Shown: positions 26,573 to 36,863 of the stretch, in pieces
Position numbering within the stretch: position 1 is the stretch's first letter
Layout of the letters: each line of letters begins with the position of its first letter
Source of the DNA: UBA1181 sp963619325
GTDB lineage: Bacteria > Bacteroidota > Bacteroidia > Bacteroidales > Paludibacteraceae
DNA length: 64,000 nt
Assembly: GCA_963619325.1 (NCBI GenBank)
Contig: CAVEVQ010000005.1
Location: 1-64,000, forward strand
Direction: 5' to 3'
Notes under the pieces: model-generated
Databases searched by the model: none
The model's input: the letters and a program-made list of their open reading frames with translations, nothing else
What the model was told of the DNA's origin: nothing
Program-made: the position numbers and the translations under genes

Positions 26573-28684
26573 ATGAGAATTTTTCTTCTGATATTAGCCT
26601 CTCTGCTTTTTGTTTTGCCTGTTTCGGCGAGGAAAAGGGATGTAAAGAACGCAGACTCTTTGTCGGTTGCTGGTGATAGTGTGGCGTTTGTAGCGGATAG
26701 TGTGGAAAAAGGATCTGTCAATCCAAGAACCATCTTCACTTGGAACTACAAAGGACCATTGGCTTTTAAAGAAGATGTCGAAATAGACTCTTCAATGACA
26801 AATTTCTATGTCAACAACCCTGCCTACAAAAGGACGATTGCCTTGCAGACTTTAGGTAATATGGGATCGCCTGCTCAGTCGGCTATCTTTATCGACAGAA
26901 AGCAAAGAACTGATTTTATCTTTTTCCAACCTTATCAAATCTACTATCGGGCACCTGAGGATATCACCTACTTTAATACGAAAGTTCCTTTCTCATATAT
27001 CAACTATTATAGTGGTACGAAAAATAACAGAGATGCTCGTCGTTTAGATGGACTTTTCACTGTCAATGTCAATAAAAGGTTCAACTTTGGACTCTATGGA
27101 GATTGGACGAAGGCTTACGGATTCTATTCGTCTGAGTCTACCAAAAATTACAATGCAGGCTATTTCATGAGCTACGATGGATTGCACAGCCAGTTTGGAG
27201 CGTCTGTCTCATTCAATGGTTATGAGAGTTACGAAAGTGGAGGTTTCACGGAAGACGAAAATATAACTGATCCTAAAAATACAGGTAATATGGAGTCTAC
27301 TACAATACCTGTTTATTTCACGGATAACGATTGGACAAAGGTGCGGAACTGGAATGCCACGTTCAATTATCGATACAATTTTGGCATAGAGAAAGAAGTG
27401 CAGGTTACTCCTGATTCTACAACTACGGAAATTATACCTGTGACATCCATTATCTACAAGTTCAGTAGTGAAAGTGATTGGAGACGCTTTTATGAGCAGG
27501 CAGCCGTCTCAGGCGGTTTCTCGGTGGATAGTTTTTATCATAGTTATAATCTGAACGATGCGAAAAACTACAATACGGTTTCGTCGTGCGATTCTTCTCG
27601 CTTTTTCCAAATGAAGCAGACGATTGGAGTCTCTCTCAATGAGGAATATAACACTTTGATGAAATTCGGTCTTGCCGCTTACGCCTCTTTAACTGTCAAC
27701 AAATACACCTATTTAGATGAAAACAAATCGTTGGCAACGGGAGAAGTGTCCCCTCATAACGATTCGTTGGGCTACACGATGAACCCTGCTTACAATACGG
27801 TTCGTAGAAATAAATTCGGAGTCGGCGCCATTCTTTCTAAACACCAAGGACCTGTTTTCACCTATCAATTTTATGGTGAATATTATTTCTTGGACGAGAA
27901 GAAAACAGCCTCCTCGTTCGAGGTGGGTGGAAAATTGGACAGCCGTGCCAATTGGGGTAAGCAACCTGTTGAGATTGGAGCTTCTGTTAAGTTTGAACGT
28001 TATTGTCCCGACTTCTATGAAGATTACTATTTCTCCAATCATGTCAAGTGGAGCAATGATTTTGAAAACAAGCAGGATTTCATAGTAAACGGGTTCTTGT
28101 CGTTCCCTACTTTCGCGTTCTACAATGGCTTAGGTCTCAAATTTTCAGCTGATTTCAGAAATTTGAATAACTATGTCTATTGGAATAAAAATGCGATGCC
28201 TCAGCAATATGATCAAAACTTACAAGTGTTGACGTTTGCTGTCAAAGAACGGGCGAGAGTATGGCATTTGCATTGGGATAATGAGTTGGTTTTCCAACAG
28301 ACGAGCGAGTCTGAGGTTCTTCCATTGCCGACGCTCTCTTGGTTTTCGTCTGCCTACCTTCGTTTCGACAAATTGTTCAAGGTTTTGAATATTTCACTTG
28401 GTGTTGATATGCGGTGGAACAGTGCTTACAATGCGCCAAACTATATGCCCGCAACGGGTCAATTCTTTGTGCAAGATGCTAACAGTAGTAATTATACGAA
28501 GTATGGTGACTATGTCTATATGGACGCGTTCCTCAATTTCCAGTTGAAGCGTGTACGTTTCTATGTGGCATACAACCATTTCAATGCACTTTGGATGAAT
28601 AAATACAATTACCTCTATATGCGAGGCTACGCAATGGATCCATCTTACTTCAAGTTCGGACTTAGTGCAATGTTTGCGCGTTGA
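26573..28684 (+). CDS. putative outer-membrane porin (Porin_10 type)
   Basis: 703 aa from ATG 26573; the frame to 26555 adds six residues upstream of the predicted transcript start. The signal peptide MRIFLLILASLLFVLPVSA is followed by a Ser/Asp-rich linker, then alternating aromatic/polar segments typical of a beta-barrel, ending KFGLSAMFAR with a near-terminal aromatic pattern. The N-terminal NNPAYKRTIALQTLGNMGSP and PYQIYYRAPEDITYFNTK segments match what I recall of Bacteroidota Porin_10 proteins. Probable role is outer-membrane diffusion or uptake; substrate unknown. Confidence 0.82.
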   Translation: MRIFLLILASLLFVLPVSARKRDVKNADSLSVAGDSVAFVADSVEKGSVNPRTIFTWNYKGPLAFKEDVEIDSSMTNFYVNNPAYKRTIALQTLGNMGSPAQSAIFIDRKQRTDFIFFQPYQIYYRAPEDITYFNTKVPFSYINYYSGTKNNRDARRLDGLFTVNVNKRFNFGLYGDWTKAYGFYSSESTKNYNAGYFMSYDGLHSQFGASVSFNGYESYESGGFTEDENITDPKNTGNMESTTIPVYFTDNDWTKVRNWNATFNYRYNFGIEKEVQVTPDSTTTEIIPVTSIIYKFSSESDWRRFYEQAAVSGGFSVDSFYHSYNLNDAKNYNTVSSCDSSRFFQMKQTIGVSLNEEYNTLMKFGLAAYASLTVNKYTYLDENKSLATGEVSPHNDSLGYTMNPAYNTVRRNKFGVGAILSKHQGPVFTYQFYGEYYFLDEKKTASSFEVGGKLDSRANWGKQPVEIGASVKFERYCPDFYEDYYFSNHVKWSNDFENKQDFIVNGFLSFPTFAFYNGLGLKFSADFRNLNNYVYWNKNAMPQQYDQNLQVLTFAVKERARVWHLHWDNELVFQQTSESEVLPLPTLSWFSSAYLRFDKLFKVLNISLGVDMRWNSAYNAPNYMPATGQFFVQDANSSNYTKYGDYVYMDAFLNFQLKRVRFYVAYNHFNALWMNKYNYLYMRGYAMDPSYFKFGLSAMFAR

Positions 28685-28717
28685 TTTGCTCAGTAATATA
28701 GAACATAAAATACTTTG

Positions 28718-28747
28718 AAAATGCACTCTTGAGGGTGCATTTTTTTT
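28718..28747 (+). terminator. Terminator after the porin gene
   Basis: AATGCAC and GTGCATT form the stem, with a short TCTTGAGG loop, followed by eight Ts. It lies 34 bases past the porin stop. The remaining 28748-28966 is AT-rich leader with no gene seen. Confidence 0.85.
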
Positions 28748-28966
28748 GTCTTGCAAATTCTTATAGAGTTGAAATATTAATGATTACAATTTTATATAAA
28801 ATGTTAAATTTGAAATTTGTTTGTCGTTATATATTACACTTTATCAGAAAAAACATTACATTAGCAAACTGTAATCGGTTGTGATATAGAGGTTTTGAGA
28901 CCTGAGATATCAACGATGTTGTTAAGAGTAGTTATAAAACCATTATAAGTAGACTTATTTCCAAAA

Positions 28967-31900
28967 ATGAGAAAAATCGGGATGTTAGTGTTTGTCGGGT
29001 TGGCTGTGGCAAGGCTTTCTGCGGCTCCTTGCGTGGTTGGCTCAACGGAGTTTGACGTGCCATCCACATTGTGTGATATCAATTTGACAAACGATGAGAA
29101 AGGGTGGTTTAGTAGCGATCTGAGCGGCAAAATTGAAGCGTTAAAAAAAATGGAATGGGGAAAAAGGAGACGGTTTGCTTTGCAAAATTTCCACAACCTT
29201 GAATGACAATGGTGCGTTGGAGGGAGGTGAGGTGACGGAGATACAGCCTGGTCAATCCACCACGTTCACTTATAGCGGAGTTGCCGATGAGAGTGGATGT
29301 ATCACTTTCTATATTGGAAGAGCGGATGGTATGAGCAATGTTCCGCTTGGTTTTGACAATGTCAGAGTTGAGAGTGTGTTGAAGCCGGAAATCCTCTATT
29401 CGGGCTATCCTTGTCCAGCAATGCCTATCTTAGTCGGTTTGAAAAATACATATCCTGAGGGAACTGCCTATCAGTGGTCGGAGTCGGTTACGGGAGCAAC
29501 GGGTAAAGGCAGCACGTTTAGCTTTGAAGCTCCTAATGCAGGTACATACAAGATACAAGTGGCAGTAACAATGACAGGTTGCGACCCATCGTTGAGTGAT
29601 GTCTATGAGTTGACGGTGAATGACTGCTGCAAAGCTGCGGACGGCAGTCCGATGGCGATGGTTGATGTCTTCTTTGATGATTTTGGTTCGTTTGAGGGCA
29701 ATCAATATACTTATACCGACTTGAATGGAGAAGAGCAAACCGTGGAAGCAAAAGATGAACTAAATGGCGCGTTTGGCTATTGTGTGTCCGACTTGAAGAA
29801 TAATGGTGCGGCGGTAAAGGTGAAATATAACAAGAATATCAAAAATGAAGGCTATGTCATTGGTACGAAAGACCCTTATTCAAAAAAGCTGATCTCGCAT
29901 GACGAAGATATGGAGGGCGGTTTCTTGATGATTGATATCAAATCGGATGGTTGGAAAGGCAAATCTCTGTATGAGCAGAAGGTATGTGGTTTGTGTCCAG
30001 GCAAGGAGGTGACCTTTGGCGCGGCTGTTTCTGCTATTAACAGCAATACGAAGACATCCGTGGGAATGCTGTCTGTCGAGCTTGTTGATGAGAGTGGGAA
30101 TGAACTCTACTCAAGTGGAGACAAGAAATTGACAGATCCAGCTTGGGAGTGGTATGGCGAGACATTCACTCTGCCTGCGGGTACGGAAGGATGTGCGACA
30201 ATGCGAATTGTAAGCAAAGAAGATGATTACGAAGATGGAAAGCGTGGTGATTTTGCCATTGACGATATCACATTTCGTGTTTGCTTGCCTCCAGACATTA
30301 ATATTGGGTATGAGTTGGAAGGATCGCAGGATTTGACAGACCTCTGCACAGATGATCTGCTGACTTTGGTGTGCGAAACATCGTCAGCCTCTTCCAAATT
30401 TTTCGGAGAGACGATGAGTTATATGTTCCAATACACCTACGACGACCCGAGAGTGACGGATGCGGAAAAGGTGAATTGGATTTCGCTGACCGACGAGACG
30501 GGCGCATCCCTACTCACTACATCTAAATTCCAGATTAAAAACCCGGCAGACCATCCTTCATTTGCGAAAATCAAGAGTGGAGAGGCGGAGGAAGTCTACT
30601 TTAGAGTGGTGGTTGGAAAGGCTGAAACACTGAAAGACCCAGAGGAGTTGAAAGTGAACGCTTTGTCCCCCTGCCGTAATATCTCAGTATGCATAAAATG
30701 TTTGGAAGCAGGATTGAATTGTGATAAATGCACGGAGCCAGATGCCAATGTCTTTGCCGTTGATGGCGGTTATTTCGACCCAGTGGTGAATGTCATAGAG
30801 TTGAGCAAGGAAGTTGGGAAAACAACAATCTCCCTTAGGGATCCTGTACGCGGAATGAAAGAGAATGGGGACGATTACTATGATTACACTGTTTCTTGGT
30901 ATAAAGGTTCTACGGTTGAGTCGGGGACTGCCATTGCAGGGGCATCAGCTGTGATGACACCAACGGCGAACACGGCACCATCGCTCACCGTCAACTATGA
31001 GGATATTACGGAGGAAGGGGTTGAGTATACGGTTTATATCCACGATAATTTCAATACCGACCCGACGGCTTGTGATGTGGAATATACGCTAACAGTGAAA
31101 ACTACTGAGGCACTTCCTCCTATTGTGCAAGATGTTGCTTATTGTGAGGGTGAACCTTTGGCATTTTTGACCGCAGAGAAGCAACCCAAAGGCACAAAGA
31201 CCGCTGAACAGTACACTTTGCTATGGTATGGAACGGATAAGCCTGCCAACACGCTTGTTGCAGCGGAGTTGGAGGGCGACACTTATTCACTGTCTGGAAG
31301 TGCGGAAGTTGCAGCGAATGATGTAACCACAACCTCCTATTGGGTGGCTCAACGTGATGATCAGACGAAAGCCGTCAGCACTCCTGTTGAGATTAAGGTT
31401 ACAGTCTATCCTTCTCCTGTGCTTTCTATAACCGATCCTGAGTCGGTTTGCTCTGAACTTGTTGACTTGGCTCTAAAATCGTCTGTAACAAATGAAGTGT
31501 CAGGAATGGTGTACAAGACCATTTTTTTCAGCGACGAGAATGGAATCAAGAGGTTAGATTCTCCTTCTGTGGCAGAATCTGGCACATACTATGTTCAAAG
31601 TTTGTATGATGCGGAGGTCTCTTCGGGCGATATGTGTAGGTCGGAAATCCAACCAATCCAAGTGGTGATAGACACGTTGAGTATTGAAGCTGAGGATGTG
31701 CAGACTTGTCCCGACCAAACTGCAACCCTCAAGGTTGATGCCAAATCAAACGTTCCTTCCATTACATATGTGTGGAATGGAGATGGCGACGCAGGTAATA
31801 CTGCTGTCTTTGAAACCCGCAAATTTACAGAAGGGAACTCTGGAGACATCTACAAATACAATTTGATGGTAGCTGCAGGTAAATGTGTGAAAACAAAAGA

Positions 31901-33458
31901 GTTGACGGTGACTCTTGGTGTCGGCCCCGTGTTGGGTACGCTTACCCTGGCAGACCCGACCAATCAGAATTTGCCAACGAAAACCTATACCAATGATTTA
32001 ACAACAGATGTCTTCTATTATTGTGGAGGAAATGTGATTGTTACACCCAACTATGAAGGGGAGTCTGATTATGAACTGAAGGGTCCAACAGGTATGGTCG
32101 GCGTTGTCTCTCCTTTCAATATCAGTCAGGAAGGAGAGTACATTTTGTCTTTCACAAATGGATGTCCGACGAAAGTAACTTTTTCCATTGAAAATGCGGA
32201 AGTGAGTGTAACAAGTGCCGCTTCAGAATTGGATATCTGTGAAAAGGAAAATTTTCACGCCGAACTCGCCATTCAACCAACGAACTCGATTCCATACACG
32301 ATAATGTGGAAGAAAGATGGTGTGGTCATACCGACTCAGCAAAGTGAATCATTGGATGTCGTCTCTGCGAAGGTGACAGACAGTGGCTTTTACGAAGCGA
32401 CAGCGAACAGAAAGGGGTGCGTGTCAACGACATCGGTGGGGATATTGAATGTGAAATCTGCTCCTAACATCACTTTGACACTTCCAGAGACACCGACCAT
32501 CTGTGCAGGAGAGATCGTTGATTTGTCCGTTTCAAACGTAAAGCCTGAGGGGACGACTATCGTTTGGAATGATGATGCCACCGTTCAGAGTGGTTTGCAG
32601 GGGGAAAGCATCACTGTGATGCCAAAATATAAGACAGGCAGCGGACATCAGTCTACATCCACTTACAGTTTGACGGCTTCTAATAAAATTTGCAATGCCA
32701 CTAAGCAATACCAAGTAACCGTAAAAGTTGATGAGCCATTGAAGGGCGAGCTTAGGGGTACTTCGCCTGTGTGTGTGGGTAGTTCCGTGCATATATCCGC
32801 TTCATCATACAGCGCCGACGCCTACGTTTGGACGACTAACGGTGTGTCTGTCGGCGAAACCTCCGACATTGTGGTAACTCCAAGTGCTACAACCACATAC
32901 GAGATGCAGATGATTCGAGGCGCTTGCACTGCGACAGATCATTATGAGGTGGTAGTCGTACCAATCCCCGAAATTCTTTCTATGGATTCTGTTGGCGTTC
33001 GCGATCGTATCGTGCAGGTGAAAACAGGTACAGGCTACGGAACCATGGTCTATTGGTTGGATGATGATAAAGATGCTCAGACGAGCGACATTCTTTTTGA
33101 GGAAATCTCTTTCGGAACGCATAAAATCACAGTGGAAGACGCGAGTGGCTGCGTCTCATCGCTTAATTTTAAGGTCGTACCGCCAGCTCTACACATTCCG
33201 GACTTCTTTACCCCTAACGGAGACGGAGTGAATGACATTTGGGTGGTTGAGCCTCTTGCAGAAGCCTATCCAAAAGCAGTTGTGAAAATTTATGACCGTT
33301 GGGGTAAATTGCTCGCGTCGTATCTCGGAGCAGAAATAGAGGGATGGGACGGCATTTATGGTGGGCGAGCAATGCCTTCTTCTGACTATTGGTACGTTAT
33401 TAATGTTGGGGAGTTGGACGAGCAGTATACAGGACACTTCACGTTGATAAGGCGTTAG
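28967..33458 (+). CDS. large T9SS surface protein (type B, CHU_C domain), frameshifted near its start
   Basis: Two frames make up this gene. The first (from ATG 28967) encodes a signal peptide, MRKIGMLVFVGLAVARLSAA, and reaches an A8 run at 29143-29150. Removing one A would join it to the second frame, open to 33458, giving about 1,496 aa. The second frame alone has no signal peptide. The body contains jelly-roll-like parts (FDDFGSFEGN, ITFRV) and repeated Ig/PKD-like domains, many with paired cysteines. The C-terminal 90 residues begin PDFFTPNGDGVNDIW, with YDRWGKLL and GWDG, and end HFTLIRR: the gliding-motility/T9SS type B sorting domain. Expected to be on or released from the cell surface. 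If the frameshift is real, secretion is lost unless slippage restores it. Confidence 0.85.
29143..29150 (+). repeat. A8 homopolymer at the frameshift
   Basis: Eight As inside the N-terminal coding region. Seven As would give one continuous frame. Upstream stops in the downstream frame (TGA at 29121, TAA at 29142) confine the shift to this tract or just after it. Confidence 0.8.
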
Positions 33459-33481
33459 TGTTTGATTTTCTCTTTTGATAA

Positions 33482-33514
33482 AACCCCCGAGAGTTGTGTG
33501 AAACTTTCGGGGGT
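33482..33514. terminator. Terminator between the type-B surface protein and aroE
   Basis: CCCCCGAGAGTT pairs with AACTTTCGGGGG with one G-U, around a short GTGTGA loop. It lies between convergent genes. Confidence 0.75.
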
Positions 33515-33554
33515 AATTTATGTTTATTCTTGCGAATATTGAATATTTGCTTTT

Positions 33555-34298
33555 TTACTTTATGTCATTCCAGATTTTCCACGATGCGATGGCTTGTCCG
33601 TGTAGCATATCTAAACCGTTTTTTGTGATAGCTCCTTTCTCTTCACCTTTTTGGCAAAATTGCGTGTGAAGTGGATTGTATACCAAGTCGTAGAGGTAAT
33701 GTTTTTCCGTCAGCAGATGGTAAGGAATATTGGGTGCTTCGTCAACATGCGGAAACATACCTACAGGAGAACAATTGACGATGAGAAGATATTCAGCCAT
33801 CACATTCTCATCAAGGTCTTGATAGGATAATGCTCCTTCGTGTGCCGTACGCGAAACGTAGGTGGATTTGATGCCGAGCAGCTTAAGAGCGTAGAGAACG
33901 GCTTTTGATGCGCCTCCAGTACCCAAAATGAGTGCTTTGTTGTGGTATGGCTTGAGTTGAGGCTTTAAGGAGTCTGAAAAACCGATTAAATCTGTGTTGT
34001 ACCCTTTCAACGTCGTTTTTCCGTCATAGTGGCTGATTTTGATGGTGTTGACCGCACCGATAGCTTTTGCGGTAGGGTCAATGTCGTTTAAATATGGAAT
34101 TATCTCCTCCTTGTAGGGGATGGTTACGTTGAGTCCGATTAAGTCGGGGTCTTTAACCAATTCTTTCACCTTGTCGACTATGTCCAACTCGTAAAGCTCG
34201 TATTGGGCGTCTATGTTCTCTCTCTGAAATTTATCAGTGAAGAAATTCTTTGAGAATGAGTGCTTTAAGGATTTCCCGATTAGACCGAATTTTTTCAT
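33555..34298 (-). CDS. aroE: shikimate dehydrogenase
   Basis: This enzyme reduces 3-dehydroshikimate to shikimate with NADPH, step four of chorismate synthesis. The 247-aa chain is slightly shorter than E. coli AroE. Substrate-site residues are seen as Ser14 and Ser16 in SLKHSFSKNFF, Lys63 in NVTIPYKEEI, Asn84 in AVNTI and Asp103 in YNTDLIGF; the nucleotide-binding loop is ILGTGGASKAV. It is the last gene of a three-gene minus-strand set, 6 bases after the lipoprotein gene. Confidence 0.95.
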   Translation of the reverse strand: MKKFGLIGKSLKHSFSKNFFTDKFQRENIDAQYELYELDIVDKVKELVKDPDLIGLNVTIPYKEEIIPYLNDIDPTAKAIGAVNTIKISHYDGKTTLKGYNTDLIGFSDSLKPQLKPYHNKALILGTGGASKAVLYALKLLGIKSTYVSRTAHEGALSYQDLDENVMAEYLLIVNCSPVGMFPHVDEAPNIPYHLLTEKHYLYDLVYNPLHTQFCQKGEEKGAITKNGLDMLHGQAIASWKIWNDIK

Positions 34299-34304
34299 TT
34301 TATA

Positions 34305-35048
34305 TTACTTTTTCGTTGTTGAGGCAAACATATCTTCTGTTACGATAAGATAGCAAGTGTCTTTCTCCGTCTTAAAGTAGGCTGTGTCTTTGGAGAGGTT
34401 AAGATTTTTGTAGTCTGTGCCATGACGAAGGGTGATGCTTCTTAATCCAGTGATCTTCTGTATTTTATATTTTTCTGTTTCGGCATAACTTTCGTCGTAG
34501 CTAAAAATATTCGTCTCGCCTATGACGACACTTTGCTTTTGTGTGATGATGGTGTCAACCTTCAGCGTGTAGTCTTTTAGATTGGCTGTTACTCGAAGAG
34601 AGTCTTCAAACGGACTCACTACCTTATACACATATCCATTCTGCATTGTCATTAGAAGAATATTTTTGTCGACAGGCAGTTTGTATATGCCTTTACCGTC
34701 TTTTGTTTCTGGTCCTGTCCAGTGTTTGCGGTAGCAGAGTTCTTCGGACGATTTTGTTGAGTCAAGAGAATAGATAACCAATGTTTCTACTTTGTAAAGA
34801 GAGACACTTGTCTCCACATCCCACACCTCTTCGCTCTTGACACCGTAGCGTTGCGCGATGGTCAGTTCCTCACCCATTTGAAGCGTGTCTACTTTCGCTG
34901 TGTCCTTCAGCGTCTTGTAGTGAAGTACAATAGGAGTCTCATTATTGTTGACGACGGTGTACATATAATCGTGTTCTCCAACATGGCAAGCAGTGAACGA
35001 AAATAATGAGATTAGATACAAAATGCTGATTTTCAATAGCTTTGTCAT
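34305..35048 (-). CDS. lipoprotein of unknown function
   Basis: The 247-aa product has an N-terminal lipobox FSFTAC, so Cys21 is the likely lipid anchor. The mature part has short beta-rich stretches with many Thr/Lys/Asp (YTVVNNNETPIVLHY; repeated VDT-type turns). I do not recognise a family. It sits between the TPR gene (39-base gap) and aroE (6-base gap), probably in one transcript, though the gene pair need not share a function. Confidence 0.75.
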   Translation of the reverse strand: MTKLLKISILYLISLFSFTACHVGEHDYMYTVVNNNETPIVLHYKTLKDTAKVDTLQMGEELTIAQRYGVKSEEVWDVETSVSLYKVETLVIYSLDSTKSSEELCYRKHWTGPETKDGKGIYKLPVDKNILLMTMQNGYVYKVVSPFEDSLRVTANLKDYTLKVDTIITQKQSVVIGETNIFSYDESYAETEKYKIQKITGLRSITLRHGTDYKNLNLSKDTAYFKTEKDTCYLIVTEDMFASTTKK

Positions 35049-35087
35049 TTTAATATCTCCTGCATTTGTATTTTAGCTATGATTTGA

Positions 35088-36566
35088 TTAAGATTTCTTC
35101 TTTTTACGGAACATACTGAGTATTGGGTCTTTTTTTGCGGATGGACAAATTTTCGTGAATGCGTTCCATGCCTCAGGATCCTTCTCAATAGCCAACTTTA
35201 AAAATTGTTTTGTTTGTTCTTTTTCGTTCAGCTGATAGTAGGTGAGGGCGAGAAACAAACTTAACTCGTTCACCTCCGCGGAGAGTCTGTAGGCTTGCTC
35301 TAAGTAGTAGAGAGCGGATTCATAGTCTCCGTCGTCGTAAAAAAGAATTCCTAAAGAGACCATTGGTAATGGATTTTGAGGATCCAATTCAATGGCTTTC
35401 TTATAGCTTTTCTCAGCCCATGTGATATGTTCTGTTTTGTGTGCAGTGAATTTGATGGCGAGTTTACATTGTATATCTCCTTCCAAATGCCACAGTTCCG
35501 CACTGCCTTTATCGTATTTTTGCGCCCAGTGAATCCAGCGCACTGCTTCGTCTGGGTCTTCGTCAATGAGGAGTACTGCGAGTCGAACCATTGCTCTCGT
35601 ATTAGACTCGTCTAAATTGACAGCTCGTCGGTATTTTCTTTCGGCCTCTCCTAAATAGAAAGTTCGTTGGTAATTGCTGGCGGTGTCGTCATTGTGCCCT
35701 AATCCTTCGTAACATTCGCCAATGCAGAGGCAGAGGTTTGAATCTTCCTCTTCCAAATCAGCGTATTCTTCGAATGTCGCTAATGCCTCTTTATATTCAC
35801 TGCAGTTGACTAAACTTTGTCCTTTCAAAAATAATGCTTTGTAACATTGTGGGTCTATCGTGTAAGCATAGTCAAAAGCCTCGACCGCCTTCTCATATTT
35901 CTGTATGTCATTATAAACGCTCCCAAGAGCGAGCCACGCTTGCGTGGAATAAGGGTTCTTGTCTAAAACCTTTTCTATCAGTGCCACTGTTTCCTCAGAC
36001 TTTTCTGGGTTTTCCGCGTAGAGCAGAGCTAATTCGAAGGTCGCCTCGCAGTTGTCGTCTGTCAATTTTATAGCGCGTTCGTAGATTCGGATCGCTTTGC
36101 TCTTTCTTTTCATCTGCTTGTAGGTATTGCCTATGTCGACAAGAGTGCTGTAGAGAAAAGGATCATCGTGGTTGTCGCAAAGGCTGTCGAATATTTCGTC
36201 GGCTTTTCTGTTTTCATGCCTTAACAAAAGTAGTTTCCCCTTTGTGATGAGAAGGTCAACGTCTTTGCTGTCAATCAATAGGGCTTTGTCAACAACTGCT
36301 TCTGCTTCAGTATAGAGTCCTTTTGCCGCCAAGTATCGCGCATGACAGTCTGTTATTGTGATGGAATCGGGATATTGACTATCAGCCCAATTCAGCACCT
36401 CCTCGCAGAGTGAAATGTCATCGCTGTCAATGTAATGGTCAAACAAGACAACGTAGTCGTCCTCGTCATAGAAACAAGGAGAACCTTCTTTCACCTGTTT
36501 TTCAAAATGAGCAAAAAGTTCTTTGTCGCTGTCCGAGTCATCGTATGGAGAAGAGTCTAAATTCAT
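35088..36566 (-). CDS. tetratricopeptide-repeat protein
   Basis: 492 aa from ATG 36566. The open frame to 36662 reaches above the promoter element at 36605-36612, so the shorter start is preferred. It begins with an acidic N-terminus (YDDSDSDKE) and contains about ten TPR-like helix pairs through to near residue 480, with clear units such as KAIRIYERAIKLTDDNCEA, KAVEAFDYAYTIDPQCYKA and KSYKKAIELDPQNPL. It ends in a basic tail, RKKKKS. No signal peptide, so probably a cytoplasmic scaffold; partners unknown. It is the first gene of the TPR-lipoprotein-aroE set. Confidence 0.88.
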   Translation of the reverse strand: MNLDSSPYDDSDSDKELFAHFEKQVKEGSPCFYDEDDYVVLFDHYIDSDDISLCEEVLNWADSQYPDSITITDCHARYLAAKGLYTEAEAVVDKALLIDSKDVDLLITKGKLLLLRHENRKADEIFDSLCDNHDDPFLYSTLVDIGNTYKQMKRKSKAIRIYERAIKLTDDNCEATFELALLYAENPEKSEETVALIEKVLDKNPYSTQAWLALGSVYNDIQKYEKAVEAFDYAYTIDPQCYKALFLKGQSLVNCSEYKEALATFEEYADLEEEDSNLCLCIGECYEGLGHNDDTASNYQRTFYLGEAERKYRRAVNLDESNTRAMVRLAVLLIDEDPDEAVRWIHWAQKYDKGSAELWHLEGDIQCKLAIKFTAHKTEHITWAEKSYKKAIELDPQNPLPMVSLGILFYDDGDYESALYYLEQAYRLSAEVNELSLFLALTYYQLNEKEQTKQFLKLAIEKDPEAWNAFTKICPSAKKDPILSMFRKKKKS

Positions 36567-36604
36567 AATTCTGTAGTCTTGGTAAAAGTAAACACTGTAT
36601 TGCA

Positions 36605-36612
36605 CAAATATA
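36605..36612 (-). promoter_or_regulatory. -7 promoter element of the TPR-lipoprotein-aroE set
   Basis: Minus strand TATATTTG matches TAnnTTTG. It decides the TPR start: transcripts from here cannot include the 36662 start. Confidence 0.5.
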
Positions 36613-36763
36613 AGACAATCGGGAAATAAAATGTAACTGTCAAGAAGATAACTTATTAACAATGGAATGTTTCGTAGATAAAATAGTGGTGTGTTTTCAA
36701 TAGTGGGTTGTTAATAAGTTGCGTTTTTTATTGTCAAATCACTTTTGAAAAGCAAAATTTTAT

Positions 36764-36771
36764 TAAATTTG
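36764..36771 (+). promoter_or_regulatory. -7 promoter element before the SUMF1-domain gene
   Basis: TAAATTTG matches TAnnTTTG, with a TTTG 16 bases upstream. The implied leader is about 87 bases. The rest of 36613-36863 is AT-rich and holds no gene I can support. Confidence 0.5.
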
Positions 36772-36863
36772 CCTTTGTCGAATGGCTGAGGATAGAGTCA
36801 GTTGTTAATAACCATGTGAAACAAAGGAAGTATATAAAGTAAGATAAAAAACATAAAAGATTC

